Positions 36,227 to 45,570 are shown, counted from the first letter of the stretch. The stretch is 64,000 nucleotides of DNA from Pseudomonas knackmussii B13 (GCF_000689415.1 NZ_HG322950.1:3665501-3729500), one strand, 5' to 3'. Made by a program: numbers and translations. The notes: generated by a model not told the origin, from the sequence alone.

Positions 36227-36494
36227 AAGGTGCAACCCGGCGCAAAGAGGAAGGCGGAATCTAGTGGCTGTTGGCCAGGGATTCTTGCGAAAAACTCTGA
36301 ATTCCTTGCAGGAAACTCTGAATCCGGGCGCCACCGTTGCATTTTCGTACTTGGCGCAGACTCAGGCGGCGCAGGGCTGGAGCGAAATCAGCCCCTTTCC
36401 GGACGAAAAGGTGCAACCTCCAAGCGTCAAAGGCTCGCTATCGACCGTCCATCGAGGTCGCGACCGGCAACCGAAAGAGAACGAAGGTGCAACC
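36227..36494. repeat. Repeated AAGGTGCAACC motifs in the putP upstream region
   Basis: The 11-bp sequence AAGGTGCAACC occurs exactly three times in direct orientation (36227-36237, 36408-36418, 36484-36494). A degenerate inverted copy lies near 36333-36345 (GTTGCATTTTCGT). A second short repeat, GAAACTCTGAATYC, occurs twice around 36,290-36,330. No gene fits this 35,896-36,568 gap (673 bases), which otherwise holds the putP promoter side and a strong terminator. Confidence 0.6.
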
Positions 36495-36509
36495 CATACC
36501 CCGGAAACG

Positions 36510-36546
36510 CGAAGGCCCCGGTTCCACTGGGGAACCGGGGCCTTCG
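36510..36546. terminator. Strong bidirectional terminator
   Basis: A perfect 16-bp stem, CGAAGGCCCCGGTTCC with its complement, around a 5-base loop (ACTGG). It lies 22 bases after the ABC-2 permease stop (minus strand). T-runs are weak, but the stem is very stable. Confidence 0.65.
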
Positions 36547-36568
36547 TCGACCCGCAGGGCGAGAGCCC

Positions 36569-37345
36569 TTACTGGCGCATGCCACGCCCGCTGACCAGCA
36601 GGCGCACGCAGAACACGTAGAGCACCACGGTCGCCACCAGCATGAAGATCAGCGCGGTGCCGATCTGGATGTCGGAGACACCGAGAATGCCGTAACGGAA
36701 GGCGTTGACCATGTGCAGGATGGGGTTGGCCAGCGACACCGTCTGCCAGAACGCGGGCAGCAGGTGGATGGAGTAGAACACCCCGCCCAGGTAGGTCAGC
36801 GGCGTCAGCACGAAGGTCGGGATGATCGAGATGTCGTCGAAGTTGCGCGCGAACACCGCGTTGACGAAGCCGCCCATGGAGAAGATGGTCGCGGTCAGCA
36901 GCACCACCAGCACGGTGATGCCCAGGTGATGGACCTGCAGGTCGGTGAAGAACAGCGACAGCACGGTGACGATCAGCCCCACCGCCAGGCCGCGCAGCAC
37001 GCCGCCGACGATGTAGCCGGTGAGGATGGTGTGCGGCGACACCGGCGACACCAGCAGCTCCTCGATGTTGCGCTGGAACTTGCTGCCGAAGAAGCTCGAC
37101 ACGACGTTGCCGTAGGAGTTGGTGATCACCGACATCATGATCAGCCCCGGCACTATGTACTGCATGTAGGTGAAGCCGCCCATGCCGCCGATCTGCCGGC
37201 CGATCAGGTTGCCGAAGATGACGAAGTACAGAACCATGGTGATCGCCGGCGGCAGCAGGGTCTGCGGCCAGATCCGCACGAAGCGGCGGACCTCGCGGTG
37301 GACGATGGTCTGCAGGGCGACCAGGTTGGCGCGCAGTTCGCTCAT
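36569..37345 (-). CDS. ABC-2 type transporter permease (YadH-like)
   Basis: A 258-residue membrane protein with six helices. It contains the ABC-2 signature around EELLVSPVSPHTILTGYIVGG and the terminal VFCVRLLVSGRGMRQ. It closely resembles the E. coli YadH type of exporter permease. The start codon overlaps the stop of the ATPase gene (ATGA), so the pair is translationally coupled and forms one exporter. Substrate unknown. Confidence 0.92.
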   Translation of the reverse strand: MSELRANLVALQTIVHREVRRFVRIWPQTLLPPAITMVLYFVIFGNLIGRQIGGMGGFTYMQYIVPGLIMMSVITNSYGNVVSSFFGSKFQRNIEELLVSPVSPHTILTGYIVGGVLRGLAVGLIVTVLSLFFTDLQVHHLGITVLVVLLTATIFSMGGFVNAVFARNFDDISIIPTFVLTPLTYLGGVFYSIHLLPAFWQTVSLANPILHMVNAFRYGILGVSDIQIGTALIFMLVATVVLYVFCVRLLVSGRGMRQ

Positions 37346-38274
37346 ACGGCCACCTGCGACAGGTTCTTCTCGACCAGCGACACGAACAGCTCCTCAAGGC
37401 GATTGGTCTTGTTGCGCAGGCTCAGTACTTCGATGCCTTGCGCGTTGAGCGCAGCGAACAGGCCGTTGATGCCGGCCGCCTTGTCCACCTGCACTTCCAG
37501 GGTGTGGTCGTCCAGCAGCCGCGCCGGATAGCCCGGCAGTTGGGGCACCGCCGCCAGCGCACCCTTGAGGTCGAGGACGAAGGTCTCCACGTGCAGCTGG
37601 GTGAGCAGCTTGCGCATGCTGGTGTTCTCGACGATGGTGCCGTGGTCGATGATCGCGATGTTCCGGCAGAGCTGCTCGGCCTCCTCCAGATAGTGCGTGG
37701 TGAGGATGATGCTGATGCCCTGCTGGTTCAGCTCGGTGAGGAAGTTCCACATCGAGCGGCGCAGTTCGATATCCACCCCGGCAGTGGGCTCGTCGAGGAT
37801 CAACAGGCGCGGTTCGTGGATCAGCGCGCGGGCGATCATCAGCCGCCGCTTCATGCCGCCGGACAGCTCGCGCGACGGCGAGTTGTGCTTGTCCCACAGG
37901 CCGAGCTGGTTCAGGTACTTCTCCGCGCGTTCGCGGGCGATCCTCGCCGGAATGCCGTAGTAGCCGGCCTGGGTCACGACTATGTCGAAGACCTTCTCGA
38001 ACTGGTTGAAGTTGAACTCCTGCGGCACCACGCCCAGGCAACGCTTGACCTTCAGCGGCTCGCGGTCGAGGTCGTGGCCGAACACGTTCACCGTGCCGCT
38101 GGTCTTGTTCACCAGGGTCGAGAGGATGCCGATGGTGGTGGATTTGCCGGCGCCGTTGGGGCCGAGCAGAGCGAAGAAGTCACCTTCGGCGACGTCCAGA
38201 TCGATGCCCTTGAGGGCCTGGAAACCGTTGCCGTAGGTCTTCGTCAATTGACGGATGGTAAGCGCGGAACTCAT
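37342..38274 (-). CDS. ABC transporter ATP-binding protein (YadG-like)
   Basis: A 310-residue ATPase with Walker A GPNGAGKSTTIG (about residue 38), signature LSGGMKRRLMIARAL, Walker B LLILDEPTAGVD, and the H-loop histidine in ILTTHYLEEAE. It pairs with the overlapping ABC-2 permease. The C-terminal 90 residues form the extra domain common to the DrrA/YadG exporter ATPases. Confidence 0.94.
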   Translation of the reverse strand: MSSALTIRQLTKTYGNGFQALKGIDLDVAEGDFFALLGPNGAGKSTTIGILSTLVNKTSGTVNVFGHDLDREPLKVKRCLGVVPQEFNFNQFEKVFDIVVTQAGYYGIPARIARERAEKYLNQLGLWDKHNSPSRELSGGMKRRLMIARALIHEPRLLILDEPTAGVDIELRRSMWNFLTELNQQGISIILTTHYLEEAEQLCRNIAIIDHGTIVENTSMRKLLTQLHVETFVLDLKGALAAVPQLPGYPARLLDDHTLEVQVDKAAGINGLFAALNAQGIEVLSLRNKTNRLEELFVSLVEKNLSQVAV

Positions 38275-38366
38275 GGAATTTCCCGTGGCTGGGCAGCGCA
38301 GAAAATGGAACAGCTAGATAAGGGTCCGGGCCGGCAAATGCAACCATTTCCGGCACCGCGGACGAC

Positions 38367-38987
38367 TCAGGTCAATTCGGTCATCACCGCGCGCCGGTAG
38401 GCCGGGCGCTCGCGCAGGCGGGCATACCAGGCTTCGAGGTGCGGCAACGCGGGACGCTCGATGGGCATCTCGAACCAAGCGTAGATGAAGCAGCCCAGTG
38501 GAATGTCGCCCATGCCGAACTGCGCTCCGGAAAGGTAAGACTGGCTGGCCAGCGCCTGCTCCGGCACCGCCAGCGCCTTGGCGCAGACGTCGATGGCGGC
38601 GGCGATGGCGGCCTCGTCGCGCTGTTCCGGCGGCGTGCGCAGGGTGCCCCAGAACACGGTACGGAAGGGGCCGGCCAGGGTCGAGGAGACCCAATCCATC
38701 CACTTGTCGGCACTGGCGCGCTGCTGCAAGTCATCGGGATAGAGGCTGCCCGGCGCATACTTGGCCGCCAGGTAGCGGACGATGGCGTTGGACTCCCAGA
38801 GCACGAAGCCGTCGTCTTCCAGGGTCGGCACCACGCCGTTGGGATTGAGCGCGCGATAGGCCGGCTCGTTCACCACGCCGAAGGCGCCGCCGGCATCGAT
38901 ACGTTCGTAGGCAACGCCGGTTTCCTCGGCGCACCAGAGCGCCTTGCGCACGTTGGACGAGTTCTTCCGGCCCCAGATCTTCAGCAT
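38367..38987 (-). CDS. Glutathione S-transferase
   Basis: A 206-residue enzyme: an N-terminal thioredoxin-like domain with GRKNSSNVRKALWCAEETGV (glutathione-site serine region) and NPNGVVPTLEDDGFVLWESN (cis-Pro and ESN motif), then an all-helical domain from about residue 85. The start at 38987 is chosen over the upstream ATG because the family begins MLKIWGR. Substrate unknown. Confidence 0.92.
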   Translation of the reverse strand: MLKIWGRKNSSNVRKALWCAEETGVAYERIDAGGAFGVVNEPAYRALNPNGVVPTLEDDGFVLWESNAIVRYLAAKYAPGSLYPDDLQQRASADKWMDWVSSTLAGPFRTVFWGTLRTPPEQRDEAAIAAAIDVCAKALAVPEQALASQSYLSGAQFGMGDIPLGCFIYAWFEMPIERPALPHLEAWYARLRERPAYRRAVMTELT

Positions 38988-39101
38988 GGCGTTCAGCCTC
39001 TTCTTATATACGGCGGAGAGCGGCCGCGGCAGGGCGGCCGATGGATGCGTGCACCCTACCGGGCGGCGCAGCAAGAAGAAAGGCGCGCAAACTGATGATG
39101 A

Positions 39102-39773
39102 CTATCGATGGCCTTCATGCTTCGGCGCTTCGGCCTGCATGTCGCCACTGAGCGGCGTGGCGCCGACCTCGAACAGGTGCGGGTAGCACAGGCGCAGGTG
39201 ATCGAAGAACAGCGCCTCGGGAACATCGGCGAAAACGCCGTGCTCGCGCAGGTACTCCATGTGCCGCCGGCCGTCGCCATCGAATTCGTGGAAGACGCTG
39301 TCCTCGCGCCCGTCGAACTCCAGCGGCTGCACACCGAACGCCTCGCAAAGTGCAAGGTTGAAGGCCGGAGTCGCCTTGACCCAACGGCCGTCGAGGAACA
39401 ACTCCGTGTAGCCGTGCATAGCGAACATGTCGCTGCGCAACATCTCCACCATGCGCCCGCTGGCCAGGTGGTTCTTCACATCGGCCAGGCCGATGCGCGC
39501 GGGAATCCCGCAGTGCCGGGCGCAGGCGGCCAGCAGCGCGGCCTTGGGCACGCAATAGGTCTGCCCCGTCTGCAGCGCGTGACTGGCCTTGAGGGTTTGC
39601 GGATCGAGGCTGAACACGTAGGGGTTGTAACGGATGCCGTCGCGCACCGCGTAGTAAAGCTCCACGGCCTGCTCGCGCAGATCGGCCGAGGCGCCGCGAT
39701 GGCGTTCGGCGAACTCGATCACCGCCGGGTGGTCGCTATCCAGGTATTGGCCGGGTTCGAGATATTCCTGCAT
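39102..39773 (-). CDS. Transglutaminase-like cysteine protease-fold protein
   Basis: A 223-residue cytosolic protein of the transglutaminase-like superfamily. The nucleophile region is TGQTYCVPKAALLAACARHC, the histidine is in AMHGYTELFLDGRWVKATPA, and the acidic residue follows in that strand. It has no signal peptide. Relatives are amidases or peptide cross-linking enzymes; function here is unknown. GGGAGAG lies upstream of 39773. It is divergent from the acyl-CoA dehydrogenase. Confidence 0.85.
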   Translation of the reverse strand: MQEYLEPGQYLDSDHPAVIEFAERHRGASADLREQAVELYYAVRDGIRYNPYVFSLDPQTLKASHALQTGQTYCVPKAALLAACARHCGIPARIGLADVKNHLASGRMVEMLRSDMFAMHGYTELFLDGRWVKATPAFNLALCEAFGVQPLEFDGREDSVFHEFDGDGRRHMEYLREHGVFADVPEALFFDHLRLCYPHLFEVGATPLSGDMQAEAPKHEGHR

Positions 39774-39917
39774 GACTGCTCTCCCTGAGGCTATCGCGCC
39801 AGTCTATCCAGGCTGCCGCCGCCCGCGGCACGACGATCCGGCCAAGCTCACCGAGGTAGCCGCCATGCCCGGCTAAGCTCTGGTGACCGCTCTGCCGTCT
39901 CTCATGGAGGAAACCGC

Positions 39918-42356
39918 ATGCTGTTGCTCTGGCTGATCGTACTCATCCTCGGCGTCGCCTGGCTGATCCATCGCCGGGTCTCCCCCGCCCCTGCGCTGGG
40001 CCTGGTGGCCGCCTACCTGATCTTCATGGGCCTGTTCAGCCACGCCCATGCCTGGATGCTCCTGCTCTGGCTGCCCTGGGTCGTAGTGGTAGCCACCCTG
40101 CTGCTGCCCGACGCGCGCCGCCAGTGGTTCAGCGGCCCGCTGTTCGCCTGGTTCAAGCGCGTGCTGCCGCCGATGTCCGAAACCGAGCGCGAGGCCATCG
40201 AAGCCGGCACCGTCTGGTGGGACGGCGACCTGTTCAGCGGCCGCCCGGACTGGAGCAAGCTGCTCGGCTGTCCGGCGCCGCAGCTGACCGACGAAGAGCA
40301 GGCCTTCATCGACGGTCCCACCGAGCAGCTCTGCGCCATGGTCAACGACTGGGACGTATCCCGGCGCATGGACCTGCCCGCCGAAGCCTGGGCATTCATC
40401 AAGGAACAGGGCTTCTTCGGCCTGATCGTGCCGAAGGAATACGGCGGCAAGGGCTTCTCCGCCTTCGCTCACTCGCAGGTCGTAATGAAGCTGGCCAGCC
40501 GCAGCGGCGACCTGGCGTCCACGGTGATGGTGCCCAACTCCCTGGGCCCGGCCGAACTGCTGCTGCATTACGGCACCGACGAGCAACGCCAGCGCCACCT
40601 GCCGCGCCTGGCGCGTGGCGAGGAAATCCCCTGCTTCGCCCTGACCAGCCCGCAGGCCGGCTCCGACGCCGGCGGCATGACCGACATCGGCATCGTCTGC
40701 CGCGGCCAATGGCAGGGCGAGGAAGTTCTCGGTCTGCGCCTGACCTGGGAGAAGCGCTACATCACCCTCGGCCCGGTGGCCACCCTGCTCGGCCTGGCCT
40801 TCAAATGCCATGACCCGGACCATCTGCTGGGCGACGAGGAAGACCTCGGCATCACCCTGGCGCTGGTCCCCACCGACACCCCCGGCGTCGAGATCGGCCG
40901 GCGCCATGTGCCGCTCGGTGCGGCCTTCATGAACGGGCCCAATTCCGGCAAGGACGTCTTCGTGCCGCTGGACAGCATCATCGGCGGCCAGGACATGATC
41001 GGCAAAGGCTGGATGATGCTGATGAATTGCCTGTCGGTCGGCCGTTCCATCTCGCTGCCGGCGGTCGGCGTCGCAGCAGCCAAGGCCTGCAGCTACAGCA
41101 GCGGCCGCTACGCGCAGATCCGCGAGCAGTTCAACGTGCCCATCGGCGCCTTTGAAGGCATCCAGGAGGCCCTGGCGCGCATCGGCGGCAACGCCTGGAT
41201 GATGGACAGCGCGCGCATCCTCACCGCCCACGCGGTGGACCTGGGCGAAAAGCCCTCGGTGCTCTCGGCAATCCTCAAGTACCACCTCACCGAACGCGGT
41301 CGCGACTGTCTGAAGCACGCCATGGACATCCACGGCGGCAAGGGCATCATCCTCGGCCCGCGCAACTACCTGGGCCGCGCCTGGCAGACCGCGCCCATCT
41401 TCATAACCGTGGAAGGCGCCAACATCCTTTCGCGCAACCTGATGATCTTCGGCCAGGGCGCCATCCGCTGCCATCCATACGTGCTCCGGGAAATGGCCCT
41501 GGCACAACACGAGGACCAGGACCTCGCCGCCCGCGAGTTCGACCGCCTGCTGCTCAGGCACATCGGCTTCGCCGTCGGCAACGCCGCCAGCAGCCTGCTG
41601 CTCGGCCTTGGCCTGGGCAGCTTCGATCACGTCCCCGGCGACCGAGTCGCACGCCCCTACTTCCGCGCGGTGAACCGCCTGGCGGCGAGCTTCGCCATGC
41701 TCGCCGACTTCAGCATGATGCTGCTGGGCGGTGAACTGAAACGCCGCGAACGCCTCTCCGCACGCCTGGGCGATGCACTCAGCCACCTCTACCTGGGCTC
41801 GGCGGCACTCAAGCGCTACCACGACCTGAACCACGCCGAACACCTGCAACCCCTGCTGCGCTGGGCGATGGAAGAGAACCTGGCGAAAACCGAAGAGGCG
41901 CTGGCGGCGCTGCTGGAGAACTTCCCCAACCGCCTCGTCGCCTGCCTGCTGAAGCTCCTGGCGTTCCCGCTCGGGCGTCGCCACAAGGGACCGAGCGATG
42001 CGCTGGACGCCGAAGTCGCCGGCATCCTCGGACGCTCGCTGGACGATCCGAGCCTGCAGGCGATTCTCTTCGGCACCTTCCTGCCGCAAGCCGACGGCGA
42101 ACCGCTGGTCGACCTGGAGCGCGCGCTCCTCGCCCTGCGCGAGACGGCGCCGCTGCATAAACAGCTGCACAAGGCGCTCAAGGACGGTCGCATCAAGCCG
42201 GCCGCCGGAGAATCGCCGATCGCAGCCGCCATGGCCGCGGGCGTGATCGACGAAGAACAGGGCCAGCAGCTGCAGGAAGCCGAGCGGTTGCGGCGCCAGG
42301 TGATCGATGTCGACGACTTCGCCAAGGAGGAACTCGGCCGGCCCGGCCCGGTCTGA
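39918..42356 (+). CDS. Large acyl-CoA dehydrogenase (FadE type)
   Basis: An 812-residue acyl-CoA dehydrogenase for fatty acid beta-oxidation. Two N-terminal hydrophobic segments (about 1-60) precede the three-part ACAD core: FKEQGFFGLIVPKEYGGKGF, FALTSPQAGSDAGGMTDIG, and HGGKGIILGPRNYLGRAWQ. A long C-terminal extension (DUF1974 type, about 550-800) follows. E. coli FadE has the same layout. In P. aeruginosa a gene of this kind (PA2815) lies just before PA2817 and the tRNA-Gly insertion site, and the same order is seen here. The symbol fadE is withheld because several paralogues exist. Confidence 0.92.
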   Translation: MLLLWLIVLILGVAWLIHRRVSPAPALGLVAAYLIFMGLFSHAHAWMLLLWLPWVVVVATLLLPDARRQWFSGPLFAWFKRVLPPMSETEREAIEAGTVWWDGDLFSGRPDWSKLLGCPAPQLTDEEQAFIDGPTEQLCAMVNDWDVSRRMDLPAEAWAFIKEQGFFGLIVPKEYGGKGFSAFAHSQVVMKLASRSGDLASTVMVPNSLGPAELLLHYGTDEQRQRHLPRLARGEEIPCFALTSPQAGSDAGGMTDIGIVCRGQWQGEEVLGLRLTWEKRYITLGPVATLLGLAFKCHDPDHLLGDEEDLGITLALVPTDTPGVEIGRRHVPLGAAFMNGPNSGKDVFVPLDSIIGGQDMIGKGWMMLMNCLSVGRSISLPAVGVAAAKACSYSSGRYAQIREQFNVPIGAFEGIQEALARIGGNAWMMDSARILTAHAVDLGEKPSVLSAILKYHLTERGRDCLKHAMDIHGGKGIILGPRNYLGRAWQTAPIFITVEGANILSRNLMIFGQGAIRCHPYVLREMALAQHEDQDLAAREFDRLLLRHIGFAVGNAASSLLLGLGLGSFDHVPGDRVARPYFRAVNRLAASFAMLADFSMMLLGGELKRRERLSARLGDALSHLYLGSAALKRYHDLNHAEHLQPLLRWAMEENLAKTEEALAALLENFPNRLVACLLKLLAFPLGRRHKGPSDALDAEVAGILGRSLDDPSLQAILFGTFLPQADGEPLVDLERALLALRETAPLHKQLHKALKDGRIKPAAGESPIAAAMAAGVIDEEQGQQLQEAERLRRQVIDVDDFAKEELGRPGPV

Positions 42357-42512
42357 TTCCGCAGACCCTTCCCCTACCCCAAGAAGGGAGCACCAACGCC
42401 AAGGGCGCCCACGCGGCGCCCTTGGCGTTTTCGCGCGGCGCTTCGTCCGCGATTACGCGCGCAGCTGCGAACGGGTGCACACTCAACGGAGTCATTCTGC
42501 GGGAGAGCATCC

Positions 42513-42911
42513 ATGCGCACCGCCTTCCTATTCGCTTTCGGCCTGCTGTCACTGGTTTCGTCTGCGCAGGCCGACTCCTGGCTCTATCCCACCCGTCAGC
42601 ACCCGCCGGCGCCGCCGATCATCGATCTCGACCCGCAGCAGCGGCAGACCCAGGAACTGGAGCGCCAGGCCCAGCAACGCCGCCTGCAACAGCAGGACCA
42701 GCGCCTGCAGTACGAAGACCAGCGCCTGCAGATGAAGCAGCAGCAACTCGACCGCCAACGCCAGCAGCAGCGCCTGATGGACCAGAGCATCCAGCGCCAG
42801 CAGAGCGACCTCCAGCAATACCGCCTGCAGCAACAACAGCAGCAGCTCGACCTGCAACAACGGAACATCGACAACCGGCGCCGGCAGATCCAGTCGCAAC
42901 CCGTCCGTTGA
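42513..42911 (+). CDS. Secreted glutamine/arginine-rich coiled-coil protein
   Basis: A 132-residue protein with a signal peptide (cleavage after SSAQA). After a short proline-rich stretch, almost the whole mature protein is a Q/R/L repeat (units such as RLQQQDQRLQYEDQRLQ), a likely single long coiled coil. I do not recognise a characterised family. The low complexity makes similarity searches unreliable. It lies between the acyl-CoA dehydrogenase and the PA2817-family gene, same strand. Confidence 0.7.
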   Translation: MRTAFLFAFGLLSLVSSAQADSWLYPTRQHPPAPPIIDLDPQQRQTQELERQAQQRRLQQQDQRLQYEDQRLQMKQQQLDRQRQQQRLMDQSIQRQQSDLQQYRLQQQQQQLDLQQRNIDNRRRQIQSQPVR

Positions 42912-42987
42912 ACGGCGAACGACGGCGCGCACGGCGAAACCCTATATACTCCGCGCCCGTTTTGTCGTAACCGCAGAGGACTTCTCC

Positions 42988-43398
42988 ATGGCCAGCACCA
43001 ACCTCGACCACCACCTTGCTTTGCTGCAGCACCTGCGCATGATCCTCGGCGCCCTGTGCGAAGCCGAGCAGGTCCCGGAAGAGAACCACGGCCTGTTCCT
43101 CGAGCGCTTCGACGAACTGCTGGTGGAACTGCCGCGCGACCCGGTCGGCGCCCAGTACCTCGGCCAGGACCTGATCAGCCAGACCTTCCACCGCTACCCG
43201 CAGATCGCCCACCTGGTGCCGCGCGACCTGCTGTGGTTCTTCGGCGGCGACTGCCTGCACTTCATGCCCGACGAAGAGATCGACATGTACCAGCAACTCG
43301 ACGAGCGCCGCTTCGCCGCCGAACAGAACGGCGAGGCCTTCGACTGGAATGCCGAGAAACAGCTGCTGGCGCTGCCCGAAGACACCCCCAAGCACTGA
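42988..43398 (+). CDS. PA2817 family protein
   Basis: A 136-residue cytosolic acidic protein (HLALLQHLRMILGALCEAEQ, then ISQTFHRYPQIAHLVPRDLL and FFGGDCLHFMPDEEI). It matches the small Pseudomonas protein encoded next to the tRNA-Gly genes in P. aeruginosa (PA2817). Function is unknown. CAGAGGA lies upstream. It is the last chromosomal gene before the tRNA-Gly cluster and the mobile element. Confidence 0.75.
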   Translation: MASTNLDHHLALLQHLRMILGALCEAEQVPEENHGLFLERFDELLVELPRDPVGAQYLGQDLISQTFHRYPQIAHLVPRDLLWFFGGDCLHFMPDEEIDMYQQLDERRFAAEQNGEAFDWNAEKQLLALPEDTPKH

Positions 43399-43440
43399 GT
43401 GGGCTTTCGGCTTGCTCGCGAACGCTCTCGCAAGGGACCT

Positions 43441-43466
43441 GTTCGCGAGCAAGCTCGCTCCTACGG
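43441..43466. repeat. REP-like palindrome
   Basis: TTCGCGAGCAAGCTCGC with CTCCTACG: one complete unit of the common Pseudomonas extragenic palindrome, partly preceded by a degenerate copy. Confidence 0.7.
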
Positions 43467-43497
43467 TCATCCTGGGGAGTAATGGGACGTAGAAACG

Positions 43498-43527
43498 AAA
43501 AAAGGCTGCCCTGAGGCAGCCTTTTTT
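43498..43527. terminator. Bidirectional terminator between PA2817-like gene and tRNA-Gly
   Basis: AAAAAAGGCTGCC-ctga-GGCAGCCTTTTTT: symmetrical stem with A and T runs on both sides. It ends the PA2817-like transcript and, on the minus strand, the tRNA-Gly transcript. Confidence 0.9.
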
Positions 43528-43557
43528 CATGGAACCCCCGGAAGGGCGTTCCGAATC

Positions 43558-43633
<76 letters not shown>

Positions 43634-43672
43634 TTGGGTTCTGCTACCGCCGACGCTTGGCCGGCGGTGAAT

Positions 43673-43696
43673 GAAAAAGGCTGCGCTCGGCAGCCC
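43673..43696 (-). terminator. Terminator of tRNA-Gly copy 2
   Basis: On the minus strand GGCTGCC-gagc-GCAGCC is followed by TTTTT, about 36 bases past the 3' end of the second tRNA. Confidence 0.75.
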
Positions 43697-43731
43697 TTGT
43701 TCATGGAACACCGCAGAAGGATGTTCCGAAT

Positions 43732-43807
<76 letters not shown>

Positions 43808-43891
43808 ATCAATTTTCTTGCAGCTTCCGGCTTTCACCGGAGCCTAACGCCATTTCAATTACGCCTGCCGCCTTGGCGACAAACGAGAATC

Positions 43892-43909
43892 TGGAGCGGG
43901 AAACGAGAC
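43892..43909 (-). other. att site: 18-bp remnant of tRNA-Gly 3' end (element boundary)
   Basis: GTCTCGTTTCCCGCTCCA on the minus strand, the exact last 18 bases of the neighbouring tRNA-Gly genes, with no tRNA body attached. This is the direct repeat left by integration of ICEclc/PAGI-2-type elements. It lies 160 bases from copy 2, about the same spacing as between copies 1 and 2 (174), so it marks the position of a third tandem tRNA-Gly gene whose body has been moved to the far end of the element. Confidence 0.93.
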
Positions 43910-43977
43910 GTTTACTAGGGCAGTAAGTCGTTGATTCCCAAGCTCTTTCTTCGCCGAGGTGGCCAGCGAAGACCTAG

Positions 43978-44006
43978 ATTGTAGCCTATTTTTTCGTCCC
44001 CGCCAA
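43978..44006 (-). promoter_or_regulatory. Outward-facing promoter next to att (Pcirc-like)
   Basis: Minus strand: TTGGCG, then exactly 17 bases, then TACAAT, reading toward the att site 70 bases away. In ICEclc a strong constitutive promoter at this end (Pcirc) drives the integrase gene once the element has circularised. The position, direction and spacing fit that role. The rest of 43,910-44,695 (786 bases) shows no gene I can support. Confidence 0.6.
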
Positions 44007-44695
44007 CAAAGATCGTCCAAAGAGTTCCACTGGCATCCATAGACCCACACCCAGCACACCAGACCCGCAGTCGTCACAACGTCATCGGCGACGGTCTCGA
44101 ACTGGCCGCCCGTGCCCCTGCTCTCAGTTCCCGCATCCGCTTCCGCGATGACGCCCAGGCCGATCCTCTCGGTGCCGGCCCAGTTCGGATGCCATCTACG
44201 AGCCGCATGCAACGCGCATTGCATTGCCCGTCTGCGCAAGCAAGTCACGCAGGAAGAACGCGCACCCTAGCCGTGGCGCGTCAGCACGCGATTCTTTATC
44301 GGTATATCAGGATGCCAGGGCGGGTATGACAGGCGTGGATTCGCCCAGTTTTCCTAGACCTTGGACAACGACCACCATCTCGTCGCGCCTTGTGAAACCG
44401 CTGGCATATAAGGCCATACCGAGACAGATTTGCAGAATCCGCAACTTATTACGACGCTGATAGCGTGAGCGTCACTGTCGAGCCTACGTCCCGATGCTCG
44501 ACCTTCTAGCGGCCGATGAATTTTTGCACATTGGGCACATGACAGCCACCGGTAAAAGCGCACTGGTGAGAAGTGCTCAAGCACCCATAACGGACCGGGC
44601 CTCGGGGCTCGTTTCCTACACAGACAACTGCCCGACCACGGGGTCGGCGTCAAAGGAGTCGGCCATGTAGTTCTTCTCCTGGAAGGAGACGGAGC

Positions 44696-45451
44696 ATGCA
44701 CGAGAACAAGAATGATGCACCAACATCAAAGGTGTTCTACCGCCCGATCGAAGCGTCCATCCGCTGGGCTGGGCTGCTGCGATACGAGCAGGTGATCCTG
44801 GCCTCGGTTTTATCGCCAAGGAATCTGCCACAGTCGTTGGATTGCCCGCGCTGGGGCGAACTGCGGCTATACACCGACCGAATCTACGACGGCATCCTCA
44901 ATGGGGAACTGCCCTTCGGGCAGAACGGCATCACAACACGCGATACCGCACTGATCGAGTCCCTTGATCTGACGGTTCGCCACGTCGATCTGAAGCGATG
45001 GATGCGCCAGCACTACCCCGAGCAGCGGCCCGGCTTTCTCTTCTCTCGCAGCGAACGCATCGCCCATCCCGTCATCTCCCTGGAGACCGGCCAAGCCATG
45101 CTGGTCGAGCGATTGGCCCTCAAATCCGCTCTGGAGCAGTGCAAGCGCCAAATGCGCGAGCTGCAAGAACAGCACGACGCGCTACTCAAGCAGTCCACGG
45201 TCATTCCCGCCTGCGCGCAATGCCCCATCAGCGACCGGGCCGAGGCCACCTACCTCCACATCATCGGCACCATGCTGGAACTGATGCTCGGCCAATCTCC
45301 GTCGGGCACACCGTATTCCAGTTTCAATAGCCAGGAGGCTATCGCTACCGCGATGATCGCGCATCACGGCGAACTCATGGGCATTACCGATCGCACGCTG
45401 CAAGCCAAGTTTGCACAAGCCCGCCGCAAGCTGCGGGCCGCCGTTTCCTGA
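44696..45451 (+). CDS. First gene of the element, hypothetical protein
   Basis: A 251-residue soluble protein (MHENKNDAPTSKVFYRPIEA start). It has a charged helical middle (about 145-170, EQCKRQMRELQEQHDALLKQ), a CAQC pair near residue 175, and a C-terminal helical part with ITDRTLQAKFAQARRKLRA that may bind nucleic acid. I do not recognise a named family, but proteins like this occupy the outermost coding position at this end of ICEclc-type elements. A very good ribosome site (AAGGAG) precedes the ATG at 44696. It may be a regulator of the following alpA-parA operon; that is a guess. Confidence 0.75.
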   Translation: MHENKNDAPTSKVFYRPIEASIRWAGLLRYEQVILASVLSPRNLPQSLDCPRWGELRLYTDRIYDGILNGELPFGQNGITTRDTALIESLDLTVRHVDLKRWMRQHYPEQRPGFLFSRSERIAHPVISLETGQAMLVERLALKSALEQCKRQMRELQEQHDALLKQSTVIPACAQCPISDRAEATYLHIIGTMLELMLGQSPSGTPYSSFNSQEAIATAMIAHHGELMGITDRTLQAKFAQARRKLRAAVS

Positions 45452-45570
45452 TATTTGCAAGCCCGAATCTGCGGTCACGGAAACCGCATTTACGGTGGCC
45501 TGAGACAGAAGTCGACATTTGAATAGGTGTCACGCCAACAAACGCCACTGAGCGTTCAGGAGTGACCGCC

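Noticed and set aside
36264..36620. 118-residue frame in the putP/ABC gap
   Set aside because: It runs through repeats and a strong terminator into the ABC permease; no domain.
39873..42170. 765-residue open frame antisense to the acyl-CoA dehydrogenase; similar long frames at 14014-15846, 31762-33735 and 54758-56779
   Set aside because: All are opposite to genes with clear domains. High third-position GC keeps the antisense frame free of stops.
43859..44248. 129-residue minus-strand frame that runs across the att site
   Set aside because: It is created by joining element and host DNA, includes tRNA sequence, and has no ribosome site.
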